A stretch of DNA of 64,000 bases from Notospermus geniculatus (taxonomy: Eukaryota; Nemertea; Pilidiophora; Heteronemertea; Lineidae): assembly GCA_002633025.1 (NCBI GenBank), contig NMRB01000071.1, forward strand, positions 503,156 through 567,155, written 5' to 3'. The notes under the pieces are model-generated. The model was not told the DNA's origin. It was given only the letters and a program-made list of their open reading frames with translations, and did not search any database. The position numbers and the translations under genes were made by a program. Of the stretch, positions 21,731 to 35,600 are shown piece after piece (within the stretch, counting starts at the first letter, position 1; each line of letters opens with the position of its first letter).

Positions 21731-23675
21731 TCAACTGACCCCTTTCACATTCGGCACAGCAGGTAACCTTCGGACCATCTCTAATTCCTCTGGACTAAGT
21801 GAGGCATTAAAACCATGTTCATCTTCCACCCGAGGAGTCAAGCCTCCATCTGTGTCCCCTGAAAAGTTATAAGTTAATAAGTTTAATAAGTTAATAAGTT
21901 TGCTAATATTATAACAGGCTTGAATATGCAATCCTCTCAAGAACAATTTGAGCCTTGTATTGAAGGTCAAAGAAACATCACATTTCTCATATCAAAAACC
22001 TTGAAAACCAACATTTGCCAAATTTTGGCAGCCTTGAAATTCATTCTGTCATTTTGAGGAACATGTGAGGCGGAGAGGCGGTCTAGGAAAACCCATCGGA
22101 TGTCGCTGAATGATCAACAAGGGCTAACAGATTGCCTGTGCATTGATCTGCTACTGTTTACCTGTTATTGAAATGTGCGGGTTCAGCAAGGCGATTAACA
22201 CTTCCCTCAATGGGATATCCGACGGGTTTTCCTAGACCGCTTCATACATACCAGTATCAAATAACTCACCAACACTTCTCGGTGTTCCTAAATCTCGATC
22301 ACCATTGACATCCTTGGATTCATTGACATCCTTGGATTCATTCTCAAAGGAAGGATTAGAAAATGCAAAATGATCTTGATTCTCCAGACCTGAAAGATGC
22401 AAATACATGAATTCTTTATTAAGAGAGACTGACGGATTCCAAAACCACCAACTTAAGGTATTGTGGCTGGATCTGCCAATGGCAGATTCGAATTGCATGC
22501 AGAATACCAACACTGGATATCAAGTCAGAAGACTGTCTTCAAAGAAGTGGAAACCAAATTCAGTATGTATTTGTTAATTAAGTTGAGCATAGTTCACACT
22601 AAAATTTGCAATTAATGTGGGTGAAACAGAAATCACATAGACACCCCTTGTCACCCCTATTGAACAGACCTAATGTTGTCTCACCATTAATTAGTCTTTT
22701 GTCATCATTTGCTATCACAATATGTAGACTCTCGACATCTCTCACTTCTGTATCCATATCGACACTGGGACGACGGCTGACATTCCTTGACGTATTCGAG
22801 CTATGCTCTAAACTTGGCACAGATCCATTCATGGACTTATCAGTGTCTGTTAAACTGTGCAGTGATCCATTAGGTGTGCGACTGTTAATCTCATGGGTTG
22901 GATTTCTCTTGTAAAGGTGTGAGGAGGACGGTAGAACATGACGACTGTTGGCAGGATTAGTATTATAACTTTGCGATACAGTATTGCCTACAAATAAAGA
23001 AATGTTTGTTATTAAATCTCCAACTGCTTCACTTTTATTCTAATCAAAATACCATTATTTTACATAGTATCACATCATCATATCATTACACGACGTCGTA
23101 ACCCTATTGGGATTTTGCCAGAGGTATCGAGTCGATGAGAGGCTACAGTCCACCTGCGTGGGGTCTGTTACTTGCCCTGGCACAGACACTCACTCAGGTA
23201 CAAGGGACCATGGCTTTTATGGACCCTCAATATTTCACAATTTTTGTATATGCCTTCACCTGGAGTCAAACTCGCACCGACCTATTGCGCAGTGTAGTAA
23301 TTAAGCGCGCTATTACCACTTCACCACCGGGCTTAGACAAACACGGTTTATGGAGAAAGAAGTTCACACATAGTCCTATGTAAAGACCATGATTCTGAAT
23401 CATTACAACACATGGAAGAATGTGCTCCCTGGCACAACACAGATACATCAAATTGACAGCTACCACCAAGATGTTGTTACCTTTATCCCTCTCCAGAACC
23501 ACGTCTGGTGTTTGGGGCTGAAGTATCTTCAGTTGCTCTTTTAACTTTTGTAGTTGAACCTGCTGGTTTTCTAACTTCTGTTGTAAGATATATGCTCGTT
23601 CCTCAGCACACATCCGACCCCTCCTATAGTCGTAGATGGCCTGATCCATGGATCGTCTTTCTGTCACTGAAGCAC
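21731..23675 (-). CDS. HVCN-like cytosolic coiled-coil and tail exons
   Basis: Exons 23481-23675, 22685-22987, 22270-22389 and 21731-21858. The first encodes a coiled coil (AYILQQKLENQQVQLQKLKE) directly after S4; in HVCN1 the equivalent coil drives dimerisation. The others are Ser/Asn/Thr-rich and probably disordered, with an 18-nt in-frame tandem repeat (NESKDV twice) and the final block SPEELEMVRRLPAVPNVKG before the stop at 21731. A MITE (22078-22240) sits in the last intron. Confidence 0.82.
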
Positions 23676-26600
23676 CTGAATCAAGCAAGATATGGTATTT
23701 AGTCTTGCTTGTCGACCTGTTGAATCTAGAAACCAGTACATTTTATAGTACCGGTACTAGTACAACTAGTCCATGGTTCTGAAGCTAAATCTGCAAGGTC
23801 ATTGATTATCTATGTAGCACCCAACGACAGCATGAATATTTCAGTTTCATATGATATGCACAACTAATCACCCGATGTGATGGAACAAGAAGAAACGACA
23901 CTCACCATATATAATATTTGTCACCCTCCATATCCGCAGCAGAATGACAAAGCCAAAGGCATCTCTTGTAACTGGATGGACTGGTGCAGCAAAGAGAACA
24001 ATGGCAAGCAGAAGGGTGAATGCTACCACGCTCACATCAAAGATCTGTAAGGTAGAAAGGAACCCAGCAGAGGTCATTACTCTCAGCAGAAATGAGAGAT
24101 CAAGGAGAGTGGGAGATCATCACTGGCTGTTCCCTCTTACCAAACCTTTTTGTTTCGGGAAATTCTAAGGGTGGACGTCAAGGGATCATAACAATGGTCT
24201 ACCTGTTAACTAAGTCCTCGTTACTAACGGACATGGTTGAGCATCAGACAGATATTTGCAAGGCCACAAAGACCGACTTTCAGTCTGCCTGGGTACTTGG
24301 TAGAAAGGCCATTTAGAACACCACCTAAATATATGCGAAGATTCACTTGCCTCAAATCGATGTCTGAAAAATTTCCACCTTCTCACAATGATTTTGACGA
24401 TTATCTGAAAATAAAACATAAGTCAATTCATAATATGGAATGTACCGGTAAATGCGAGTACAGTCCGAAACTGAAACAGTTTCAGATTCTTTTCTCAGTT
24501 CTTTGCTGATACCGGTACGGCGCTGGTAGTGGTAGTCTTTTATGACCCCATGATTATAACAAAGTATGAAACTCGGTTTTGTTTTAGTCAATTCTCGTAA
24601 GTTTATTGAGGAACATACAACTTTTTTTCTGAATGCATTCTGTAACAGATGGTTTTATGGTCAACTACGGGTTCACAGGCAGGGTGCTCGAAGTTCCTGA
24701 AAAGTTACCGGGGTAATTCTGTAGCACCTGCCACCAGGTCTATGAATCAATTCTGGATAATGAATCGTCATCAACTGGAATGACATACAGTAGGTCTGCA
24801 AATTTTCAGGTGATTTTTCTACATTTACTTGACATTAGTATTAGTGTGCGCCAGATAATTTAATGATGGCTTTCATAGTTACCTCGCATATGAAGAGACA
24901 AAGGATGAGGATGTTGACCACATGTGCAGCATCAGATGGTCTGGCAGTATGATCATTGACTTGAGCAGTAGTCATGGTTGTTTGGTTGAATTTCAGATCA
25001 CTGGCATCAGTCTCTTGACAACCTGTAAGAAAATTCACACAGGCAGACTTCACTGATGGGCTGTAGAAATATTGTTCTTTATGCAAGCCCCGATCCTCGG
25101 TTCCCTGGATGCTGTAATGACGTAATATGACGTCCTACCCAATGGGGTACCGGCAAACAAAAAGGAGGCGCTGGTCACCAACCTGGGTAAAACGCAAGTG
25201 CGCATGCTTTGCCATTGTTGAACGTCATCAGGAATCGTGCGTCATTCTGACGTTACCAAAACTGCGTCATTCAGAACCCATGACGTCGGTCATTGGCCTG
25301 TCATTTACGCTAAAATGGTGAACTTTATCGATTAAATTCATCATGTTCCCACAGGGATTTTTNTCACAATGATTTTGACGATTATCTGAAAATAAAACAT
25401 ACCGGTAAGTCAATTCATAATATGGAATGTAATGCGAGTACAGTCCGAAACTGAAACAGTTTCAGATTCTTTTCTCAGTTCTTTGCTGATACCGGTACGG
25501 CGCTGGTAGTGGTAGTCTTTTATGACCCCATGATTATAACAAAGTCCTATGAAACTCGGTTTTGTTTTAGTCAATTCTCGTAAGTTTATTGAGGAACATA
25601 CAACTTTTTTTCTGAATGCATTCTGTAACAGATGGTTTTATGGTCAACTACGGGTATCACGGGCAGGGTGCTCGAAGTTCCTGAAAACTTAATTCTGTAG
25701 CACCTGCCACCAGGTCTATGAATCAATTCTGGATAATGAACTGTCATCAACTGGAATGACATACAGTAGGTCTGCAAATTTTCATGTGATTTTTCTACAT
25801 TACTTGTACATTTACTTGACATTAGTATTAGTGTGCGCCAGATAATTTAATGATGGCTTTCATAGTTACCTCGCATATGAAGAGACAAAGGATGAGGATG
25901 TTGACCACATGTGCAGCATCAGATGGTCTGGCAGTATGATCATTGACTTGAGCAGTAGTCATGGTTGTTTGGTTGAATTTCAGATCACTGGCATCAGTCT
26001 CTTGACAACCTGTAAGAAAATTCACACAGCCAGACTTCACTGATGGGCTGTAGAAATATTGTTCTTTATGCAAGCCCCGATCCTCGGTTCCCTGGATGCT
26101 GTAATGACGTAATATGACGCCCTACCCAATGGGGTACCGGTAAACAAAAAGGAGGCGCTGGTCATCAACCTGGGTAAAACGCAAGTGCGCATGCTTTGCC
26201 ATTGTTGAACGTCATCAGGAATCGTGCGTCATTCTGACGTTACCAAAACTGTGTCATTCAGAACCCATGACGTCGGTCATTGGCCTGCCATTTACGCTAA
26301 AATGGTGAACTTTATCGATTAAATTCATCATGTTCCCACAGGGAGTTTTGCTTGAAAGCAATAAGATATATTTTAGCAGTTCTGTATTTAATGACAGAAA
26401 AGTAAAATAAGAAATTGAGTGTGGACAATGTTTTAGTTATATTTGGCCTAGAAACAGGGTATGCTATTCAGAATTAATTGGAAAATAACGTTAGCCTCAC
26501 TTTCAATGACGCAGTTCTACCCAGGTTGATAGTCAGCGCCGCGTCGCGGATGAGGTTTGCTGGTACCCCATTAACGGGTTAATTAGACCTCCAGAGACAT

Positions 26601-29600
26601 GTTGAAATGGGAGTCAAAGAAAGGTAAACAGCCATCATTGGATCATTGCTGTCCCATTTGGAAAAGTAATCAAGGATTATGAAATTTTCGACAATTATAT
26701 ACCAAGAAATAATGAGGTGGATGAAATTAAATCTTTTGGCTCTCTTACAACAGAACAGAAAAATACTCCATGGGATTCATTAGCTGATATAATTGCAAGA
26801 CTGACAAGTTGTGGATTCGATACCCTGCCTAATTTTCAATGAAACTTATCAAGAGGGAGAACAGTCTTCACAGTCACAACTCCTTATGGAATCCAAGCAG
26901 GAAGGACAAATTTGTAATCCTGGTGAGTTTAAAACAACTTATGAAATGGATAACATGTTTTGGATTCTCTTCATGGTGTTGACAGGTTTCGTGGTTGAAG
27001 CAAGTGGGACCAGGAGTACTCCTCCAGTGACAGCATCTCAAGAGGTTGATCGTGCACTGAAGGAACAGAGGCTTCATAATCATACGGCATTGGCTGAGAC
27101 AGAAGAGAAATGGTCCAAGGCCAACGATCAACCAATCTTTTCACCTGTGCTGGTGGTTGAAGAGAAGGTTGCCATGGGACACACAAGTACCGGTGAAGAT
27201 GCACCAACTGTCACACAAATAGCAAAAGAGAGTGGGTACAACAACAGATCTCTTGGAACAACTTCTACGGGGTCAAGTTCCTTGGTGACAAGCCAATCAA
27301 CTCTCTCTGACTATGATGATGAGCCGGGAGAGGACACACCCAACTTCAGCAACATGTCAGGAACATCAAGGAGTACCCACACTAGTCAGAAAAATGCCAC
27401 CCAAGACCCTGGATCAAACTTAACAAAGATTCAGAAGAGGACAATCGAAATATTGAAACTGATTTCAGAAGGCTCGAGTCTGTACATACAGCCAATCATC
27501 ACTGTTTTTGGTTCAGCTGGTAACATTCTCTCACTAGTCATCATGACCAAGAAGAAAAACCGATCAAACAGCACGTGTTTTCTCATGGGACTTCTGAGTG
27601 TAGTTGATACCTCAATTATTGCATGGATGATGGTCTTTTTATGGTATCCTCATAATATACATTTTACGTGGATGAATTTACAAATTTGCAAAGTTTCATT
27701 CTACGGAGTAAACTGCATAAACAGTGCAAGTGTTTGGGTTTTGACGATCATGACAGTGCAAAGAATGGTATGTGTTTGCTTCCCTCTTTCAGCAAAAAAC
27801 ATCTTAACCAATGTAACGAAAACAAGACGGATTGTGTGTGCTGTATTTGCCAGCATTGCTCTCTGGTACATTCCGGTCATTATCAGCATGGTCCCTGCTC
27901 CAGTGCAGAAACCACATCATGCACTTTGTATATCTCAATTCAAAGGAACCACAGGATTCAAAATCTATCTCATGCTTGTTGGTATTCTTAGTTCTTTGAT
28001 ACCCTTCACAACCATTCTGACGTCAAATATCATGATCATTGTCAAGGTTAAAGAGGCTGCGAAGAAACGTCAAGGTTTGCAGCAAGGATCTGTTCTTACT
28101 GGGACTCAAAAGAAGGAAAGATCCATCACTATGATGTTGCTTTCTGTTTCATTTGCTTTCCTGATCTTAGTAACGCCAGTCCATATTTACTACAGTCTGC
28201 AGCAATTCTTGGATCTCTCAACCTTGGATCCTGTCAATCAAGAAATGTTCACTACAGTGCGTCCGATCTCGCAAACACTTGCTATGTTGAACCACGGTGT
28301 GAACTTCTATCTCTACTGTCTTGGTGGCGGTGAGAAGTTCCGATCTGAAGTTTTGGAATTAGTTTGCACAAAACGGAAGTAATCGCAAACTACATGTATA
28401 CACCAGTTCCTCCCTCAAAAGACGAACAGAGTACGAACAGGGCTGAAGGAGCTGGAAGTTGGAGAGAGAGGATTTTAAGTTTTGTTGTTGATACCAACTC
28501 TTATTATTTAAAAGAGCAGAGACAGTGACTGTTGTTGGAAGTAAGATGAGTATGATTGGATTATCTCACTTCAGCTGAAAATCTGTAATTTGTATGAATG
28601 ACAACCTACTGTGGCTGCTTTGCTGTAATGGACAGGAACCGTTAAATGAAAGAGGTTGCCGAATACAATCAGGAGTTTGAATGCCCTCAGTGTGAAGCTC
28701 TGGTACTTCTTCACCTCTACCATGTCTACTGTAGGTTTTCTACTAATATGGTAGCCTACGCCTACCTTGCGACCCTGACAGTGGAAATGATCTCTGTGTT
28801 TAGAGCTCTGCTCTTGATTTGTGCCACAGCTGTATCCTGCATGCTCCCCTGTGACCCCAGGCATGCCAGGGGTGAAAGAACTGACAAGCAAGGCATGATT
28901 TTCAGTCTCTTATATTCAATTGAAATGTCATTAAGTTCACTTGCTCAACGAAGCCAAAATCCACTCAGCGGCATCTGAGCAGACAACATCATCATCCAAC
29001 CCTCAATCTCAACCCTTTTTGCATAACAACTAGAGGATTTAAGTTCAGCAAGAGGCCAGTTTAGAGTTGGTTCAATAGCAAACATTCCTGGGATTCAACC
29101 TCCCTTGCATGCCTTGCTTCCATTGTTGTCCAACTCATGATACGAGCAGTGTTCGGGAATGGTGATGGTTGAGGTCAGACCCAACCAGAATCAAAAAAGA
29201 AAAGTTGAGGAAGCAGACCGTCTGCATAAAAAAGTGCAAAATGTGGGTCCAACATCACCTGCAGGGCTTCTGTTGAGATCAAAATCTGGATTTCTGAAGT
29301 GACCAGTCAAATCCTGATAGAGAATACACTGAGTGAATAATGAAATGGAAGGTTTGGGGTTCAGTGGATATTTCTCAATTAAAATCCTGTTATGAGACAT
29401 AGTGAATGTCACGATGCTGTAGACATGGGCCAAATATTTGTCATGCAATATGCTATTATACAATATGCTATACAATTATACAATATGCTACCCCGGTAGA
29501 TTATCCAAGGTGATCTAGACTAAATTATGGAATATCGACAGACTAGACTGTGACTCAGACTGTGAGTACCAGTAACACATATTGAATCAGAGAGCCTGCT

Positions 29601-32600
29601 TTGCACACAACAAAAGTTGGCAGGGACATGTATGACAGGAACTTAGCAAACTTAGTCCTGAATTTTTCTGTCTAATTTGGACGATAGACATGATAGAGAA
29701 CTCACCCAGTGTAACAACACAAGATGACTTGACTTACCAGCTCCAAGGTCCAGCATAAGTTCCACAACTACCACAAAGCAGTCAATTAAGACCATTGTGA
29801 AGATGACCAATTCTGCAATCACAGAATACAGGTGTCTGTCCAGTGTTTCGGACCATCTGAAATGCAAAGGATAGTTAACAAATTAGACTCACTGAAATAG
29901 TCAAAGCTTCGAGAGGTTGAAATATGGTATGTAGTACATAATTTTATTGGATTTGTTGTGAAACCTATTTATTGACTGTACCTATCAAATAAATCCAATC
30001 AATGTTGTGCCCCCCCTCAAGAATATAACATCTTTTCATCAATACAAAACTTCCATCCACAGATACTTAGAACATGACAACTGACAGTGAGTGATATTGT
30101 GTCCCTCTGGACCTCTCACAGATGCCTCTATTGAAATTGATCTGCATCTAAAGCCTAGGTCACATATCCACTCCGGGGCCCGTACGGCGACCGTACGGCG
30201 AGTAAAAACAGACATTTTGGCCAATTTCTACGGTGCCCAGTTTGATCTAGTTTAATTTCTGCTTATCCATTGAGGCGATTTCGGCATAATTCAGCTTCGA
30301 TCTGAGTTTCAGTCTCAAAAATCCACAGCAAGCCGCTGGGTGGGGAAAATCGTACGGCGCCCGGTGGCATTTGTGACCCAGGCTTACATGTAAGTGAAAG
30401 GTATGTGGTACCACATGACTTGCTGTTGCAAGACTCATGACATGCATGACAGTTGAACAAAGAATCATTGTGAAAGGGAACATTTTGGGCAATTATTTAG
30501 CATGCACGCTACCAGATTTAGCACATTCTTTTTCACATATGTTAGCAATTCATAGGAAATTATAACACTTTCGATTGAGTAACTCAATTTAAGCTCCTTA
30601 AAAATTTACTTAAAACTTTTGGATTAATTTCTCAGGAATTAAATATTGGTCTGACTTTTGAACAATGGTTTAGTTGAGATGAAAGTTTGGGAGAAGCACA
30701 AGATCATGATTATACTTTTTCCTCATTTGGGGCCATATGACCATGGCTTTTGGCAGCGGCTTGACTTGGCTGTGGAGGTCCATTTATTTGAATACTACAT
30801 CCCCTTTTATCAATATATTATATTATATTATATTATGTGATGGCTACATGTAAGATGTACATGTAAGATTCAATTTTATTGTACATTTAAAGCTTTGGTT
30901 CGACATCATGAGTTAGAAACTGTATTTCTCACTTGGTATTGTACACTGTAAAACATGCAATAATGTAGTGTTCAGCCAAAATAAAGCACCAAACTTTAAA
31001 AAAAAAGTCCTCATCACATTTTTCCATTCTCCCATTCTGAGCAATATTTTTGCCCATCTTTCTTGCAATGGACAAGTAATGTCATACCACAGCTGATGTG
31101 GAGAGCAATTTTTACAACCACACCTCTCATGCCTCTGGACATTGCCTATATGCAATATTCTAACACGAAAAATGCAGCCATGTGAAGACAGAATATAAAA
31201 CGAAAGTAATGCCTTTTTGTTAAAATTGTATACCATATCTACATGCTGTCCATATCAATTCATCACTGTTGTGCTACAATATTCTATTCCATGCACAGAA
31301 CTTATCTCAGTTGGATGACCTGAATGGGAGCTTATGAAATTTGGATGAGAATCAATAATTCATTCAGGGCTTTACCATTATACGTGGGTATAGCATCTGA
31401 CTCGGAGAGTTCACTCAAGGCACTACCGGTATATTGATTCTAAAGGCAGAAGACAGATATCCAAACCAGTTAGGGCCAAATATTTGTCATGCAATATGCT
31501 ATTATACAATATGCTATACAATTATACAATATGCTATTACCCCGGTAGATCATCCAAGGTGATCTAGACTAAATTATGGAATATCGACAGACTAGACTGT
31601 GACTGTGAGTACCGGTAACACATATTGAATCAGAGAGCCTGCTTTGCACACAACAAAAGTTGGCAGGGACATGTATGACAGGAACTTAGCAAACTTAGTC
31701 CTGAATTTTTCTGTCTAATTTGGACGATAGACATGATGGCAGAGAACTCACCCAGTGTAACAACACAAGATGACTTGACTTACCAGCTCCAAGGTCCAGC
31801 ATAAGTTCCACAACTACCACAAAGCAGTCAATTAAGACCATTGTGAAGATGACCAATTCTGCAATCACAGAATACAGGTGTCGGTCCAGTGTTTCGGACC
31901 ATCTGAAATGCAAATGATACATAGTTAACAAATTAGACTCACTAAAATAGTCAAAGCTTCGAGAGGTTGAAATATGGTATGTAGTACAGTCGTCCTCAAA
32001 TTTATTCATACCCCATGAAAAATTATAGGAAAAATATTTAAAAAATACAAATGAGCTGAACTGGCACGTCTTAGGCTTCATTGAATGACATTTAATTGGA
32101 ATGTACAGAGATTTTTAAAATACGGCCAAAATATATCACAGAGATATCACAATTTCAAAATATCATGAAAAACTCAACTTTTTAAAAGTTCAAATATCTG
32201 ATTCGAAATCGATATCATATCATCCTATGACCAATTCTAAAAACTGCAGTGAAGAAACTTTTCGAAAATCTCACTTCGATTTTGTGAAATTGCAAAATAT
32301 CATTTGAATTTTCAAATTTGATACTTTGATAATTTCACGAATTTTGAAAAAAATCGAATGCCATCAGACCCAGAGAGTCAAATGAAAAAGATTCCAAAGT
32401 ATTTTTCTGACTTGTTAAATCATATGAGAGAGTTATTTCAATAAATGGCAAAAAATGAATAAAAAAGCATCGAAATCACCAGTTTTTAAAAAATTATGCC
32501 GCAAAAACGAAGTGGTATATTGATGCCAATCTTTCTTCACAAAGTTTCCATGATAAGGTAGTATGATATGAAATCAATTTCGAATCAAATACTTGAAANN

Positions 32601-35600
32601 NNNNNNNNNNNNNNNNNNNNNNNNNNNNNNNNNNNNNNNNNNNNNNNNNNNNNNNNNNNNNNNNNNNNNNNNNNNNNNNNNNNNNNNNNNNNNNNNNNNN
32701 NNNNNNNNNNNNNNNNNNNNNNNNNNNNNNNNNNNNNNNNNNNNNNNNNNNNNNNNNNNNNNNNNNNNNNNNNNNNNNNNNNNNNNNNNNNNNNNNNNNN
32801 NNNNNNNNNNNNNNNNNNNNNNNNNNNNNNNNNNNNNNNNNNNNNNNNNNNNNNNNNNNNNNNNNNNNNNNNNNNNNNNNNNNNNNNNNNNNNNNNNNNN
32901 NNNNNNNNNNNNNNNNNNNNNNNNNNNNNNNNNNNNNNNNNNNNNNNNNNNNNNNNNNNNNNNNNNNNNNNNNNNNNNNNNNNNNNNNNNNNNNNNNNTA
33001 CCTGAACTAATCATCTTTTAAACTATCATAACGCAATCCTCTTCAAACTTTTCAGATGCGAAGAATCTCATTATCATTATCATTATCATGTTTACCTTAA
33101 AACGTAGATATCTTTATTGGAAATTGGTCTTTTTCGATGATTTTTTCACTAAAATACAGCGGAGAGTTTACCAAATTGAGTTGTCTTCGAAATAGCCGGT
33201 TATCTAATTCCCAACGTGGAGAAAAACGCAAGAATATGATTGGGTCGACGCGATATCAATTATAGATGGCGCTGCACTTTGAGAGTTGTGCGGAATTCAT
33301 GATTGCCTTCAAGGAGCTCAGCGTGCGTACCGGACAATAGGGGGGAACAAAGGCAAACAATGGGGGCGTGGAATTGTGGTCACAGCGATTAGGGCCGTGT
33401 TCGCTCCTTCTCAATAATACCTCCATGGTTGAACAAAGAATCATTGTGAAAGGGAACATTTTACAATTATTTAGCATGCACGCTACCAGATTTAGCACAG
33501 TCTTTTTCACAATATGTTAGCAATTCATAGGAAATTATATAAACACTTTCGATTGAGTAACTCAATTTAAGCTCCTTAAAAATTTACTAAACTTTTTGAT
33601 TAATTTCTCAGGAATTAAGTATTGGTCTGACTTTTGAACAATGGTTTACCCGGTAGTTAAGATGAAAGTTTTGACTTTTGAACAATGGTTTAGTTATGAA
33701 AGTTTGGGAGAAGCACAAGATCACGATTATACTTTTTCCTCATTTGGGGCCATATGACCATGGCTTTTGGCAGCGGCTTGACTTGGCTGGAGGTCCATTT
33801 ATTTGAATACTACATCCCCCTTTATCAATATATTATATTATGTGATGGCTACATGTAAGATTCAATTTTATTGTACATTTAATGCTTTGACCATATATTG
33901 GTTCGACATCATGACTTAGAAACTGTATTTCTCTCTTGGTATTGTACACTGTAATACATATGTAATAGTGTTCAGCCAAAATAAAGCACCAAACTTTTAA
34001 AAAAAAGTCCTCATCACATTTTTCCATTCTCCCATTCTGAATCTGAGCATTATTTTTGCCCATCTTTCTTGCAATGGACAAGGAATGTCATACCACAGCT
34101 GATGTGGAGAGTGATTTGTACAACCACACCTCTCATGCCTCTGGACATTGCCTATGTATGCAATATTCTAACACGAAAAATGCAGCCATGTGAAGACAGA
34201 ATATAAAACGAAAGTAATGCCTTTTTGTTAAAATTGTATACCATATCTACATGCTGTCCATATCAATTCATCACTGTTGTGCTATATTCTATTCCATGCA
34301 CAGAACTTATCTCAGTTGGATGACCTGAATGGGAGCTTATGAAATTTGGATGAGAATCAATAATTCATTCAGGGCTTTACCATGATACGTGGGTATAGCA
34401 TCTGACTCGGAGAGTTCACTCAAGGCACTACCGGTATATTGATTCTAAAGGCAGAAGACAGATATCCAAACCAGTTATCATTCAGAAAGAGATGATTAAA
34501 CGAGAATCAACATGCACTTTGAAATAGGTAGCAAAATACAAATGGTCTGCAAAGAGTGCATCTAATTTTCTCCCAAACTCCTTTTTTTATTTCATTGAAA
34601 GTACATGTACATGTAGTTAAAACACATTTGAGAACCAAAGGGTGTCTAAGCATCTAACTGTGTTCAAACAGAATACCTTACTTTTAGATGAAGCTAAATG
34701 TGTTAGAAAAATATGACAAACATGCATGCAAGAGCTTCAGGCAATGCAGACCTGAATTTACAGGACTGATGTGGAGATGTACAGGATAATGTAAATGAAG
34801 AGATTCATAATGGTATGTGACCTAAGTGGAGGACATGTTCCCAAGAGCCATGTAAGGTCATCTCGTTCTGCATGAGGTAGCGCATTATAGAATTACAATT
34901 ACAATTACAATGTGCATCAGTTCAGAGGACAACTGTTTCCATGACATGCATGGTTACCTATGCCTTTTGTTGGTGGGGTTTTATTGTTTATCTCATGTTT
35001 ATTATTATGTTGTGATACATCTGCAATGCATCAGTGATCTTTAATAGTGGGGGCTTTCACAGGACAACAGTCATTTGGTACAGTATAATACAATAGCATC
35101 ATAAAAGTGTATGCTTGAAAGAGAAATGAGAGTGCACAATAATGAATACATCTCCTGATCCGAAACTGATAACTGAATTTTTTAAAAACATCTTTTTGAT
35201 TTCACAACAATCACAGCGCAAACGGCCCACCATATCACGCATAATGTAGCTAGCTAGGCCCTAGGCCTATAATGTGCATTGAGTTTCTGATGTCAACTGA
35301 TCAACTGTCAACATGGTCAACAGAGGTCACCAGGATGTTGACCTCAGGAGGTAGGCCTATCAGGAATAGAGTGTTTGCACGTGACGTCACAGCGGCCATG
35401 TTGGAGGCATACAACAAAAGAACAGACTTCCAAAACAATCGAAGTTAATCTCCGTAGACCGTGACTGGCGACAAATTCTTTTGTTCATACCTCCAACATA
35501 CATGGCCACCGGTGCAAACACTCTATTCTTTAAGCCTGCCCTAGGGCCTCGGTCTCCTAGCCTATATGATGGTACTGGTAATTCTTATCTTAGTGTAGGC

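Larger units (their letters stand above)
29427..31472. repeat. Direct duplication 2, copy A
   Basis: Matches 31473-34477 at both ends (29427-29944 with 31473-31986, and 30452-31472 with 33428-34477). The middle differs: this copy holds a MITE at 30151-30385. Contains the HVCN-like S1 exon. Confidence 0.8.
31473..34477. repeat. Direct duplication 2, copy B
   Basis: Second copy of 29427-31472. Its middle section (about 31987-33427) is unrelated sequence with an N gap. It also has a local repeat of a 22-bp string near 33630 and 33670. Confidence 0.8.

Noticed and set aside
26811-26945. Upstream extension of the GPCR frame
   Set aside because: It begins with a non-ATG codon and would bury the clear signal peptide.
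32568-33021. Open frames spanning the first N run
   Set aside because: Made of unknown bases only.
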